Assembly: GCF_006757745.1 (NCBI RefSeq)
Contig: NZ_AP019740.1
Coordinates: 310,001-374,000, forward strand
DNA from: Acinetobacter radioresistens DSM 6976 = NBRC 102413 = CIP 103788
GTDB taxonomy: Bacteria; Pseudomonadota; Gammaproteobacteria; Pseudomonadales; Moraxellaceae
Reading direction: 5' to 3'
DNA length: 64,000 nucleotides
Positions 46,927-55,658 of this stretch are shown piece by piece; positions within the stretch are counted from its first letter, which is position 1, and every line of letters starts with the position of its first letter. The position numbers and the translations under genes were made by a program. Under the pieces are notes generated by a model. The model had not been told where the DNA came from. It ran no database searches and worked only from the letters and a program-made list of their open reading frames with translations.

Positions 46927-48130
46927 ACGTATTGCAATTATAGGGGCAGGTCCGGCAGGGTTAATGGCGGCAGAAGTATTGAGCCGGTATGCCTATGAGA
47001 TTCATGTATTTGAGCAGAAACCCTCAGCTGCGCGAAAATTTTTAATGGCGGGGAAAACCGGATTAAATATTTCTCATGCTGAGCCTCTTACTGAATTTAT
47101 CCAGCGCTATGATCACCCTGAATGGCTGTATCCCTGGATACAGCGCTGGGATGCACACTGGATTCAGAACTGGATAGCTGAACTCGGTATAGCGTCCTAT
47201 ATTGGTTCTTCTGGCCGAATTTTTCCCGTAGAGATGAAAGCTGCGCCTCTGCTCCGTGCCTGGTTAACACGCTTGGACCAGCAAGGCATACACTTTCATT
47301 ACCGTCATCAGTGTTTAGGTCTCAAGGCTAAACAGGTGCAACTTCTGGATTTAAAACAACCTGAGAATACGCCTTTTCAGCTGGAGTTTGACGCGATTAT
47401 TTTGGCCTGTGGCGCGGTATCGTGGCCACAGCTAGGTAGCGATGGCAAGTGGCAGGCTTGGCTTGATAGAGAGCAAATTGAGCCTTTTCAACCTAGCAAT
47501 GCAGGTGTGGTCAGAACGTGGTCCAGTTTTATGCAACCTTTATTTGGCCAGCCTTTAAAGCGGGTAGAAGCATGGGTTAGCCCTAAACACAGAGCTCAGG
47601 GTGATGTCGTAATTTCCCATTATGGTCTGGAAAGTGGCCTTATTTACAAGCACGGACCGGCCTTACGCAAGTTACAGCGGCAACAGCAGCCTGTAACTCT
47701 GTATCTGGATTTATTACCCGATGTAGATAACGAACAGTTAATAAAAAAATTACAGTCAGGAAAGCAGTCACTGAGTAATGTCTGGCGTAAGGCGGGCCTA
47801 GATGCAGCCAAAGCTGGTCTGATTCGTGAACTGGTCGATAAAACCTTATGGAAAGATCCTGTACAGCTCGCTTGGCAGGTCAAACATTTGAAAGTAGTCC
47901 TGGAGGGTTTCCGGCCGATTGAAGAAGCTATCAGTTGTGCTGGTGGTATAAAACAGAATGCCCTGACCGCAAGGCTGCAACTAAAATCAAAGCCACATGT
48001 GTTTTGCTGTGGTGAAATGCTAGACTGGGATGCGCCAACCGGGGGCTATTTACTGACAGCATGTTTTGCTACTGGTCGGGCTGCTGGTGAAGGCGTGCAT
48101 ACCTATCTGATGGAACAACAGAGTTCATAG
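46916..48130 (+). CDS. HI0933/TIGR03862-type FAD-dependent oxidoreductase
   Basis: The N-terminal FAD motif is IAIIGAGPAGLMAAEVL, then the family's KFLMAGKTGLNISHAEPL and SSGRIFPVEMKAAPLLRAW. The C-terminal FAD contact is CCGEMLDWDAPTGGYLLTAC, with SCAGGI just before it. These are marks of the HI0933-like flavoprotein family; reaction unknown. The start at 46916 (MSAKRIAI) lies inside the end of the methyltransferase gene, giving 404 residues and suggesting coupled translation. Confidence 0.92.
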   Translation: MSAKRIAIIGAGPAGLMAAEVLSRYAYEIHVFEQKPSAARKFLMAGKTGLNISHAEPLTEFIQRYDHPEWLYPWIQRWDAHWIQNWIAELGIASYIGSSGRIFPVEMKAAPLLRAWLTRLDQQGIHFHYRHQCLGLKAKQVQLLDLKQPENTPFQLEFDAIILACGAVSWPQLGSDGKWQAWLDREQIEPFQPSNAGVVRTWSSFMQPLFGQPLKRVEAWVSPKHRAQGDVVISHYGLESGLIYKHGPALRKLQRQQQPVTLYLDLLPDVDNEQLIKKLQSGKQSLSNVWRKAGLDAAKAGLIRELVDKTLWKDPVQLAWQVKHLKVVLEGFRPIEEAISCAGGIKQNALTARLQLKSKPHVFCCGEMLDWDAPTGGYLLTACFATGRAAGEGVHTYLMEQQSS

Positions 48131-48167
48131 TATGTACTGATAATAGAATTTATGATGGAGAACTAGA

Positions 48168-48569
48168 ATGAGCCTAAAGGGAAGCTGTTTGTGTCAAGGG
48201 ATTCGCTATGAAATTGAAACTGAGCTTGATGAAATTATTTATTGTCATTGCCAGAAATGCCGTAAAGCCAATGGTACAGCTTTTGCGACTAATGCACCAG
48301 TCCTTATCCAGCAGTTTAAATGGATACAGGGTGAGAACCTTTTAAAAAAATATCAGTCTTCATCAACGACCGAACGCTGTTTCTGTGGTGTGTGTGGCTC
48401 GCCAATTATCAGTATTAAGAGTGATACTCCTGATTTTTACCGTCTTAGAATTGGTACGTTAGATACGCCGATCCAGACGCGACCGGGGAAACATATTTTT
48501 GTTGGCTCTAAAGAAGAGTGGGAGACTATTTGTGATGAGTTACCACAATTTAATGAGCGACCAGAATAA
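48168..48569 (+). CDS. GFA-family zinc protein
   Basis: The 133-residue protein belongs to the family named after the glutathione-dependent formaldehyde-activating enzyme. Cysteine motifs are GSCLCQGIRYEIE, YCHCQKCRKANGTAFAT and CFCGVCGSPI, which bind two zinc ions in known members. Most relatives have no demonstrated formaldehyde activity. GGAG precedes the start by eight bases and a terminator follows. Confidence 0.93.
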   Translation: MSLKGSCLCQGIRYEIETELDEIIYCHCQKCRKANGTAFATNAPVLIQQFKWIQGENLLKKYQSSSTTERCFCGVCGSPIISIKSDTPDFYRLRIGTLDTPIQTRPGKHIFVGSKEEWETICDELPQFNERPE

Positions 48570-48594
48570 AAAAGGACCATGAGGTCCTTTTTTT
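48568..48594. terminator. Bidirectional terminator between the GFA and HopJ-family genes
   Basis: AAAAAAGGACC and GGTCCTTTTTT flank a four-base loop between convergent genes. Confidence 0.9.
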
Positions 48595-48599
48595 AATAT

Positions 48600-48932
48600 T
48601 TACCTGGCTTGTAAAGCTTCGGCTTGAAACTGTACTTCATCCCAGCCATGCTGCATAAACTGCCGGATATTTTGATGATCTGTACCTTCAGGGGTTGCTA
48701 AGACTGCTGCATAGTGCTCAGCAAATAAAGCTAAGGTCTGTTCCTGACTTAGACTGTTGAGTTTGGCAAAACTCAAGACTTTGGCACTACCCTGATTTTC
48801 TGTCGCTGCATTATGCTGTGCGCCGTTACGAAAATCAGTAGGGTTATGAATATAACGAGAGTCTATATAAGCGATGACATCTGTAAAATTTGCTTGGCCA
48901 GCTTGTAGCTGTTCAAGAAGTTCCTGGGCCAT
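48600..48932 (-). CDS. HopJ-family protein
   Basis: The 110 residues match the HopJ family along their full length: FTDVIAYIDSRYIHNPTDF, NGAQHNAATENQGSAKVLSF, then LALFAEHYAAVLATPEGTDH and NIRQFMQHGWDEVQF. The name comes from a Pseudomonas type III effector screen, but members are widespread in bacteria without such systems, so a housekeeping role is more likely. No secretion gene for effectors is near. Confidence 0.9.
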   Translation of the reverse strand: MAQELLEQLQAGQANFTDVIAYIDSRYIHNPTDFRNGAQHNAATENQGSAKVLSFAKLNSLSQEQTLALFAEHYAAVLATPEGTDHQNIRQFMQHGWDEVQFQAEALQAR

Positions 48933-49064
48933 AAATCCTATTCCCTATAAAGAATTAAGCAACCTAGCATAGCGCTTTTATGAGTATTTTTCTTGGTTTA
49001 TGCAGAATTTAACGAGCTGTGTATAGCCTCTCAAGGCGAATTTTTAATGAATATTTTTTGAGTT

Positions 49065-49090
49065 TGTGGATAAAATAGGGCTTATCCACA
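49065..49090. promoter_or_regulatory. Perfect inverted pair of DnaA boxes upstream of crcB
   Basis: TGTGGATAA (49065-49073) and TTATCCACA (49082-49090) form a 9-bp inverted repeat with an eight-base centre, 16 bases before the crcB start. Each arm equals the DnaA consensus TTATNCACA. Binding is inferred from the motif alone. Confidence 0.6.
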
Positions 49091-49106
49091 TCAGCTATAT
49101 ATCATT

Positions 49107-49487
49107 ATGAACTGGTTATTGGTTGCCTGCGGTGGGGCAATAGGTGCAAGCCTGCGTTATGGCATAACATTATCACTCAGCCAGACAGGCAGTTTATTTC
49201 CTTGGGCAACCTGGTGGATTAATCTGTTAGGTTGTTTTTGTGCAGGCATATTTTTTGCTATTAGCCAGAAATACGCAGTTCTACAACAGGAAACACGGCT
49301 TTTCCTGATGGTGGGTATACTGGGCGGCTTTACCACATTCTCAAGCTTTGGTCTGGAAACTTTTCAGTTGTTGCGACAGAATGAAATAACAATGGGGCTT
49401 GCCTATAGTCTGTCGAGTTTAATCATGGGTATGCTCTTACTGACAGCAGGATTTTATCTGTTCCAGTTCTTATTAGATAATCGATAA
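49107..49487 (+). CDS. crcB: Fluoride ion channel CrcB/Fluc
   Basis: CrcB forms dimeric channels that expel fluoride. The 126-residue protein has four transmembrane helices, with GGAIGASLRYGITL near the start, the conserved asparagine in TWWINLLGCFCAGIFF and the central GILGGFTTFSSFGLETFQ, where Phe residues line the pore. No fluoride riboswitch is recognisable upstream, only the inverted DnaA-box pair. Confidence 0.95.
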   Translation: MNWLLVACGGAIGASLRYGITLSLSQTGSLFPWATWWINLLGCFCAGIFFAISQKYAVLQQETRLFLMVGILGGFTTFSSFGLETFQLLRQNEITMGLAYSLSSLIMGMLLLTAGFYLFQFLLDNR

Positions 49488-49489
49488 GT

Positions 49490-49531
49490 AAAAAAGAAGT
49501 CTAAGTGGAGGAGAGCAAAGACTTAGACTTC
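49490..49531 (-). terminator. rpmE2 terminator
   Basis: GAAGTCTAAGT and ACTTAGACTTC form an 11-bp stem with a 14-base loop; on the minus strand it is followed by TTTTTT. It lies 35 bases beyond the rpmE2 stop. Confidence 0.82.
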
Positions 49532-49566
49532 AAATAAGAAGAATTCAATTTAAAAATTATTACTGC

Positions 49567-49821
49567 TTAATTGCTGCGTTTAAAACGTCCAAAACGTTTA
49601 TTAAAGCTTGCAATACGGCCTTCATTGCCGACCTGACGAACTTCACCTGTATAGAACGGATGAGAGGCACTCGAAATATCTAAGGTAACGTATGGATAGG
49701 TTTTGCCTTCATATTCTTTGGTCTGCTTCGGCTTCATGGTACTACCAATGACAAAATATACATCAGCATTGGTATCGTGAAATAATACTTCCTGATATTC
49801 AGGGTGGATATCTTTACGCAT
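49567..49821 (-). CDS. rpmE2: 50S ribosomal protein L31 type B (zinc-independent)
   Basis: This is the L31 form without the zinc-binding CxxC, which replaces the zinc-containing form during zinc shortage. Marks: [35 protein letters not shown] and the C-terminal [13 protein letters not shown]. The only possible metal cysteines are absent. The start at 49821 has GGAG eight bases upstream; an ATG four codons earlier overlaps that site. A Zur-type operator lies about 25 bases upstream, supporting zinc control. Confidence 0.96.
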   Translation of the reverse strand: MRKDIHPEYQEVLFHDTNADVYFVIGSTMKPKQTKEYEGKTYPYVTLDISSASHPFYTGEVRQVGNEGRIASFNKRFGRFKRSN

Positions 49822-49841
49822 GGTAAACTCCATAGCTAAAT

Positions 49842-49860
49842 GAAATGTTATAATATAACA
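49842..49860 (-). promoter_or_regulatory. Zur-type operator of rpmE2
   Basis: GAAATGTTATAATATAACA contains the perfect palindrome TGTTATAATATAACA and closely resembles Zur boxes of gammaproteobacteria, such as the one before E. coli znu genes (GAAATGTTATAATATCACA as I recall it). Its position upstream of a zinc-independent L31 gene fits. Confidence 0.8.
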
Positions 49861-49938
49861 ATATATAGGGATTTTATAATTATTTTCAAGTCATCACCCT
49901 ATTTAAATTACATATTCAAACAGGGCAATAGAACAATT

Positions 49939-51249
49939 TTAAAGTTTATCTTGTTGATCTGAGGCGACCAGTTCTTCAAATAAATCACTTAAATCATCAT
50001 TTACTTTGAGCTGGATCAAATTCCAGTAATGCCCGGAGATTGTCCGGTTCACCATAAGAGTATCCGGTGAAGGCTTAAACAGGTCCCAGTATTTTAGCGA
50101 CTTTTTCACCAGTAATACCCCGTCATGATGGGCAGAGTTTTCAGCAAAATCATACTGGGTGGTTAATGGTCTAAGTAACACATCTAGCCATTCTTCATAC
50201 AGTTCTTTTGGAAATTTTCCTTTTTCTGAAAGTGCATTTAAAGTAATTAACTGGTCTTCAAGCGTATCAATATCATGTTGGCGTGCAGCATTGATCAAAG
50301 TTTTAAAGTGTTCAATAATTTCAGTATTTAAAGTCTTTACTCCGCCATAATCATAAACAATGACATGGCCATCTTCACGGAATGCAAAGTTACCCGGATG
50401 TGGGTCACAATGAAAACGTTTAAGATAGAAAATTTCTTGTCCTAGCGCGCGGACCAGGCGTCGGCCAAGTTGATTACGGACATCCTGCGGCCAGGTACTG
50501 GCAGTTTCTATAGATTTGCCCTGTTCCAGACTTAAAGTCAGTACTCGACGGGTAGAATATTGTGGATAGACACGTGGGATAATAATTTTTTCATCTAATG
50601 CTTCATGAAAGGTCTTAAACACAGTCAGGTTCTGTGCTTCAATTTCATAATTAAGTTCAGCATTTAGACTGTCTTGAATTTCTGCAAACAGCCGGTCCTG
50701 AAGTTTTTTATCGATTTTTAAAACACCCATCAGGCGTAAAGCCAGCCGAACCTGTTTCAAATCACTTTCACAGGCTTCATCCACACCTGGATATTGCACT
50801 TTGACTACGACCTGCTCGCCATTAGGTAATATTGCCTTATGTACCTGACCAATTGATGCTGCCGCAAAAGGTTCCCGATCAAAAGATGTAAACAGATTAT
50901 CAATCGGTTGTCCCAGCTCTTTTTCTAGCTGTTTCTGTATGGCCGGAAAAGGCATGGGAGGAGCCTGACGCTGTAATTTTGAAATTGCCTTAGCCACCTC
51001 GGGCGGGAAAATATCTTTATATTGAGATGCAATTTGCCCGACTTTCATGACAGCGCCTTTCATCTCTCCCAAGGTATTGGCAATCTGAACTCCAATATCT
51101 TGAAACAGCTGGCTTCTGGCGGCCTGTTTTTGTTCTTCATCTGCCCGGATATTACGAATGGAATTAGATACACTTCGGGTCGCAATACTGGCGGTCATGC
51201 CGGCAAGTTTCATAAAACGCCGGCCGGGCGAGCTTGCATTCTTAGCCAT
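49939..51249 (-). CDS. Second ABC1/UbiB-family atypical kinase
   Basis: The 436-residue protein has the ABC1 set: MKVGQIASQYKDIFPPEVAK (KxGQ), AAASIGQVHKAIL (nucleotide loop), VVVKVQYPGVDEACESDL, FHCDPHPGNFAF and VIVYDYGGVK (metal motif). It lacks UbiB's C-terminal membrane helices and is shorter, so it is not a second UbiB. Related ABC1 proteins in eukaryotes and bacteria act in quinone or lipid handling. The target is unknown. GAGG lies 10 bases before the start. Confidence 0.92.
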   Translation of the reverse strand: MAKNASSPGRRFMKLAGMTASIATRSVSNSIRNIRADEEQKQAARSQLFQDIGVQIANTLGEMKGAVMKVGQIASQYKDIFPPEVAKAISKLQRQAPPMPFPAIQKQLEKELGQPIDNLFTSFDREPFAAASIGQVHKAILPNGEQVVVKVQYPGVDEACESDLKQVRLALRLMGVLKIDKKLQDRLFAEIQDSLNAELNYEIEAQNLTVFKTFHEALDEKIIIPRVYPQYSTRRVLTLSLEQGKSIETASTWPQDVRNQLGRRLVRALGQEIFYLKRFHCDPHPGNFAFREDGHVIVYDYGGVKTLNTEIIEHFKTLINAARQHDIDTLEDQLITLNALSEKGKFPKELYEEWLDVLLRPLTTQYDFAENSAHHDGVLLVKKSLKYWDLFKPSPDTLMVNRTISGHYWNLIQLKVNDDLSDLFEELVASDQQDKL

Positions 51250-51452
51250 CGGTATTAGACCTCAATCATTAAAATAAAGTGAATGAATTATTTGATCATA
51301 GGGGACAATAGAAAAGTTGCCTAGTTGAAATTGTTCAGTTCCTGTAAGAACACATAACAGAAAAGAGCTGATCTTATTATTGTTTATAGATTCACTTTTT
51401 AGGTCTTAATTAAACACCTTTATAAAAACAGGCTATCTTTATTTTTAAAGTT

Positions 51453-51478
51453 AAAAAACCAGCCGGTGTGGCTGGTTA
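51453..51478 (-). terminator. abeM terminator
   Basis: AACCAGCC and GGCTGGTT form an 8-bp stem around GGTGT; on the minus strand TTTTTAACTTT follows, about 20 bases past the abeM stop. Confidence 0.88.
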
Positions 51479-51498
51479 AGAGCATGATGGAAATACGG

Positions 51499-52857
51499 TT
51501 AAACAGTAGAGGCACTTAATTTTAGCCGTTTATTATTCATATAAAGACGTAGCAGCAGAAGAACGCATGCAACGCTCAAACCTACTATTAGTCCGGTCCA
51601 GACTCCAGCAGCTCCCATACTGGTAAAACGAGCAAGATAAATACCCACAGGGAAGGCAATTACCCAATAAGCCAGAAGAGTAATCCACATTGGGCCTTTA
51701 GTGTCTTGCATTCCACGCAGGCAACCTGCAGCACTGACCTGCCATGCATCCATCAGCTGATAGGCAATCGCAAACAGGATCAGATATAGGGCCATATGGG
51801 TAACAGCAAGATCCCGGGTATAAACAGCGACAATCTCTGAGCGGAAAATCCACATAACCAGCATGGTCAATACTGCAAATACAGTCGCGGTAATTAAACC
51901 GAGGTGTTGTACCTTGCGCATGGCATGCCAGTTCTTTTCACCATAATACATGCCTACCCGGATAGTCAGTGCAATGGCCAGGGACATGGGAATCATAAAT
52001 AGCTGCGAGGTCACGGAAATAGCAATCTGATGTGCGGCCACAACAGTTTCTCCCAGTGGGCTTAATATGATTGCTCCAGTACTGAAAATACTTACTTCAA
52101 AAAAAATAGCCAGACCAATCGGGAAACCCAGTTTCAAGATACGCTTGGCCCAAACCGGATTAAATTTTTCCCACTGGCTAAACACCTGGGTCTTGCAGTA
52201 AGCACGCCCCTTATAGATGTAGCCCGCTAGTGCAATCAACATCAACCATTGCAAGATAGAAGTGGCAAAGCCGCAACCGGCGCTACCTAAAGCAGGAATA
52301 GGACCCAAGCCGTACATAAAAATCATGTTTAAAGGCACCAAGACCAATAGAGCCAGCAGGCTGATTGCTGTGACTGGACGCGGATAACCTAATGCCTCCG
52401 AGTAACCTCTTAGGGCTGCATACATGGTGACTGCTGGCATGCCTAAGCCAATGGCATGGAGAAACAGGCCAGCTTTGGGTTGCAGATTTTCAGGAACTCC
52501 AAATAGAGGCAGTAAAAAAGGCATCAACTGTAACACCAGCATTGCCAGTATGCCCAGCATGAAAGCCATCCATAATGACTGGCGGGCAATGGTGGGAATA
52601 TTATTAAAATCGCGTGCGCCGTTGGCCTCAGCCACCAAGGGAGTAGTCGCAATCATAATACCACTAAACAGCAACATGATTGGAATCCATAAACCGACTC
52701 CTACTGCAATTGCTGCCAGGTCAGTAGGAGATAAATGACCTGCCATAATTGTATCGATCAGGCCAAGACCGGCCTGAGCAAACTGAGTAACCAGAATAGG
52801 CAACATCAACTGAAAGAGTTTCTTGATTTCAAAGCGTGTAGTGGTAGCAATAGACAC
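51499..52857 (-). CDS. abeM: MATE-family multidrug efflux pump, AbeM-like
   Basis: AbeM of Acinetobacter baumannii is a proton-driven MATE exporter of fluoroquinolones, dyes and other cations. The 452-residue sequence has twelve hydrophobic helices and segments I recall in AbeM, including LMLPILVTQFAQAGLGLIDT, GFATSILQWLMLIALAGYI and AAGCLRGMQDTKGPMWITLL. The start is a GTG at 52857, with GAG eight bases upstream. No adjacent regulator gene is seen. Substrate range is inferred from the orthologue. Confidence 0.9.
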   Translation of the reverse strand: MSIATTTRFEIKKLFQLMLPILVTQFAQAGLGLIDTIMAGHLSPTDLAAIAVGVGLWIPIMLLFSGIMIATTPLVAEANGARDFNNIPTIARQSLWMAFMLGILAMLVLQLMPFLLPLFGVPENLQPKAGLFLHAIGLGMPAVTMYAALRGYSEALGYPRPVTAISLLALLVLVPLNMIFMYGLGPIPALGSAGCGFATSILQWLMLIALAGYIYKGRAYCKTQVFSQWEKFNPVWAKRILKLGFPIGLAIFFEVSIFSTGAIILSPLGETVVAAHQIAISVTSQLFMIPMSLAIALTIRVGMYYGEKNWHAMRKVQHLGLITATVFAVLTMLVMWIFRSEIVAVYTRDLAVTHMALYLILFAIAYQLMDAWQVSAAGCLRGMQDTKGPMWITLLAYWVIAFPVGIYLARFTSMGAAGVWTGLIVGLSVACVLLLLRLYMNNKRLKLSASTV

Positions 52858-52887
52858 TAATTTTACTCATATGGGGTAAGCGGCAGA

Positions 52888-53349
52888 CTAGCGTTGCAGT
52901 GTCAGTAATACACCTATGAAAATAACAATTGCACCCAGTAAACGCTGCCAGTTAATCGGATTTTTCTCTACGCCTAACCAGCCAAAATGGTCAAGTAACA
53001 TTGACATGAGCAGTTGCCCGAAAATAACCAGTCCGGAGAGAATGAGAAAACCCATTTTGGGGGCAGTATAAATGCTCATGCTAATAGCATAAACCCCAAT
53101 CAGTCCGCCTAACCATAAATGCCAAGGAATCTGGGCAAGTTCATTTAACTGAGGTTTGGGTGCAGACTGCAACATCACCATTACCGCCAGTACAATTGTT
53201 CCAATTAAAAAAGAAAAAAAAGCCGGCTGGAATGGTGAATGCAAATACATACGCATCTGAGTATTTAATGCAGTTTGTATGGTCAGCATTACTCCGATGG
53301 CCAAAGTCAGGGGAAATAATAATAAAAGTTGACTCGATATTTTCATCAT
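52888..53349 (-). CDS. DMT-superfamily transporter, DUF606/YdcZ type
   Basis: The 153-residue protein has five hydrophobic helices, with the family's FPLTLAIGVMLTIQTALNT opening and PFQPAFFSFLIGTIVLA, then a final IVIFIGVLLTL helix. This half-size DMT type works as a dimer in relatives; substrate unknown. Two ATGs are adjacent at the start. It lies 30 bases upstream of abeM in the same direction, so an operon is possible. Confidence 0.87.
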   Translation of the reverse strand: MMKISSQLLLLFPLTLAIGVMLTIQTALNTQMRMYLHSPFQPAFFSFLIGTIVLAVMVMLQSAPKPQLNELAQIPWHLWLGGLIGVYAISMSIYTAPKMGFLILSGLVIFGQLLMSMLLDHFGWLGVEKNPINWQRLLGAIVIFIGVLLTLQR

Positions 53350-53476
53350 ATTGAATTCATTATTTATTCTCGATATTACAAAAGAGTGTAGGAGATTTTC
53401 ATGTGAATTGCGTTAAGTACAATGATGCAGTCATGTTAAAATTGTAAGACGCTCCATCCTTCTCCGAGAAAAATTT

Positions 53477-54631
53477 TTGAGTAGCCTAGATCCTTCATGT
53501 ATTCCACTTTCACTTTATATCCATATGCCTTGGTGTGTGCGAAAGTGTCCTTATTGTGACTTTAACTCACATGCTGTACCCGATGGAAAATTATCTCTGG
53601 AACTGGAACAGGAATATTTGCAAGCATTGGTGGAAGACTTTAAAACACAGCTCCACTTTGCACAGGGCCGCAAACTCCATAGCATATTTATTGGCGGTGG
53701 AACCCCGTCACTGATATCAGCTTCAGGTTACCAGTGGCTGTTTCAGCAGCTAAATGGTTTACTGCCTTTTGAAGAGCAATGTGAAATTACGCTGGAAGCT
53801 AATCCGGGAACAGTAGAACATGATCCTTTTGCCGGCTATCTTGCGGCTGGTATTAATCGCTTATCCATTGGAGTGCAGACGTTTAATGAGCAGCATCTGA
53901 AACAACTGGGACGGATTCATAGTGTTGAGAATGCTATAAATGCTATACATCAGGCACAAGAAGCCGGTTTTAAACGCATCAATATTGACTTGATGCATGG
54001 CCTGCCACAACAAACGCTAGAGCAGGCTCTAACAGATCTACGTCTGGCTGTTGAAAACGGAGCCACCCATATCAGCTGGTATCAGTTGACGATTGAGCCG
54101 AATACAGTATTTTTCCGGACTCAACCAGTATTGCCGGTAGAGAGTGTACTAGAGCACATTCAGGAACAGGGTGAAGCATATCTTAAGGCACATGGATTCA
54201 TACAGTATGAAATTTCGGCATGGCGTAAAGAACAGCCTTCTGCACACAATATGAATTACTGGCAATTTGGAGATTACTTGGCAATCGGAGCAGGGGCACA
54301 TGCTAAAGTCAGTCTGAGAGACGGAGTTTACCGGTTTCAGAAGACCCGCTTACCTAAAGATTATCTGGCCAAAATACCTGCTGAACACTTACAATTTAAA
54401 AAGATTGAGCGTGAAGACATGCCCTTTGAATTTATGATGAATGCCTTGCGTTTAAATGAAGGCGTGCCGGCCCAGTTCTATAAAGAAAGAACCGGCTATG
54501 AACTGGATAAAATACAGGCCAAGCTGGATTCATTACGGCAACGTCATTTGTTTTCAGAAAATACTGAACAACTCGCCTGTACAGCACATGGCCATCTTTT
54601 TTTAAACTCGGTGCTTGAAGAATTTTTATAA
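53477..54631 (+). CDS. hemW: Radical SAM heme chaperone HemW
   Basis: HemW is a radical SAM protein once annotated as an oxygen-independent coproporphyrinogen III oxidase and now regarded as a heme chaperone for respiratory enzymes. The 4Fe-4S motif is IHMPWCVRKCPYCDFNSH (CxxxCxxC); next come IFIGGGTPSLIS and GVQTFNEQHLKQLGRIH. Length 384 fits HemW. The start is a TTG, with GAGAA upstream; no ATG lies before the iron-sulfur motif. Confidence 0.94.
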   Translation: MSSLDPSCIPLSLYIHMPWCVRKCPYCDFNSHAVPDGKLSLELEQEYLQALVEDFKTQLHFAQGRKLHSIFIGGGTPSLISASGYQWLFQQLNGLLPFEEQCEITLEANPGTVEHDPFAGYLAAGINRLSIGVQTFNEQHLKQLGRIHSVENAINAIHQAQEAGFKRINIDLMHGLPQQTLEQALTDLRLAVENGATHISWYQLTIEPNTVFFRTQPVLPVESVLEHIQEQGEAYLKAHGFIQYEISAWRKEQPSAHNMNYWQFGDYLAIGAGAHAKVSLRDGVYRFQKTRLPKDYLAKIPAEHLQFKKIEREDMPFEFMMNALRLNEGVPAQFYKERTGYELDKIQAKLDSLRQRHLFSENTEQLACTAHGHLFLNSVLEEFL

Positions 54632-54691
54632 ACAGATCAGGATACAGCGTATTCTTGTTCTAAAGACATGCAGGTTACAGGTAAATACATA

Positions 54692-55312
54692 ATGTTAATT
54701 GCGCTCGGAACACTAATTTTTATCCATTTTTGTGCCCTGATCACGCCCGGACCAGATTTTTTTCTGGTTTCCCAAACTGCAATCAGTAAATCTCGGATGG
54801 AGACATTTGCTGTGGTGGTAGGTATCAGTGTAAGTGTCATGATCTGGTCATTATTGGCCTTGCTGGGTCTGAATATTTTATTTGAAAAAATGGCTTGGCT
54901 AAAACATGCCTTATTGGTCGCAGGTGGAATTTATCTATGCTGGTTAGGCTTTCAGATGCTGCGTTCAGCCTTTCGTAAAGAAGAAAATACCCAGCCTGTA
55001 CAGATTTCCCTGCCTCAGAGCCCTTTGAGTTTTTTCCTCCGGGGATTATTGACCAATCTGTCTAATCCAAAAGCCATTATATATTTTGGTAGCGTATTTT
55101 CACTTTTTCTGGCCAATCCAGCTCTGGATCATGCACATGGGTGGTTACTCCTGCTGGTAACGGTCGAGACAGCAATCTGGTTTCTATTTGTAGCTTTTGT
55201 TTTCTCCCTGCCTTCCTTCAAGCGGGCATACCAGCGTGCTGCCAAATGGATTGACGGTATTTCGGGTGGTATTTTTACCTTATTTGGTAGTTATCTTATT
55301 TTAAATAAATAA
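54692..55312 (+). CDS. LysE/RhtB-family exporter
   Basis: The 206-residue protein has six hydrophobic helices and the RhtB pattern FCALITPGPDFFLVSQTAIS near the start and LLTNLSNPKAIIYFGSVFSL around 125-145. Relatives export homoserine, threonine or other amino acids; the substrate is not predictable. An ATG eight codons upstream (54668) is also open, but the 54692 start places the first helix as usual in the family. It follows hemW by 60 bases. Confidence 0.9.
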   Translation: MLIALGTLIFIHFCALITPGPDFFLVSQTAISKSRMETFAVVVGISVSVMIWSLLALLGLNILFEKMAWLKHALLVAGGIYLCWLGFQMLRSAFRKEENTQPVQISLPQSPLSFFLRGLLTNLSNPKAIIYFGSVFSLFLANPALDHAHGWLLLLVTVETAIWFLFVAFVFSLPSFKRAYQRAAKWIDGISGGIFTLFGSYLILNK

Positions 55313-55363
55313 TTTTATTTATCAGTAACTACCATGCTGTCTTAAAATAAATTTTCATACCTG

Positions 55364-55391
55364 AAAAGTCCAGCTTATTGCCGGACTTTTT
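55364..55391 (+). terminator. Terminator after the LysE/RhtB gene
   Basis: AAAAGTCC and GGACTTTT flank a short inner stem GC/GC, followed by TATTTTTA, about 50 bases past the stop. Confidence 0.88.
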
Positions 55392-55598
55392 ATTTTTATA
55401 AAAAATAAGAAGAGAAGTAGGGGGAAAAATAGAGGTTGTGAATGGTTGAGTAAAAATGCGTAAGCTTTTAAATCTTACAGGTAATTTTGGCCAATTTTTT
55501 TTACTTTCTACAATATTGCTTAACTGAAAGCTCTTTATTTAAGCCTGTTTTTTTACATAAATGCCTTCTAAGCTGAATGTGTACTTAACGAGCGAACA

Positions 55599-55626
55599 GG
55601 AAATCTCACCATAGCGGCAGATTTCC
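55599..55626 (+). promoter_or_regulatory. Leader hairpin of the glycine-zipper gene
   Basis: GGAAATCT and AGATTTCC form a perfect 8-bp stem with a 12-base loop, ending 20 bases before the ribosome site AAGGAG. It may control translation or mRNA stability, or be an operator. Confidence 0.45.
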
Positions 55627-55658
55627 AGAATCACAATATTATTATAAGGAGAATGATG

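Larger units (their letters stand above)
55313..55658. other. Gap before the glycine-zipper gene
   Basis: The gap holds the terminator at 55364 and a hairpin at 55599-55626 in the presumed leader of the next gene. The rest is AT-rich with no frame. Confidence 0.65.

Noticed and set aside
48600..48932. HopJ as a type III secreted effector
   Set aside because: No type III secretion gene is in the window and the family is common in bacteria lacking such systems.
48991..49106. Fluoride riboswitch before crcB
   Set aside because: I could not find the conserved GGNGAUGG-type core or its pseudoknot partners in this interval.
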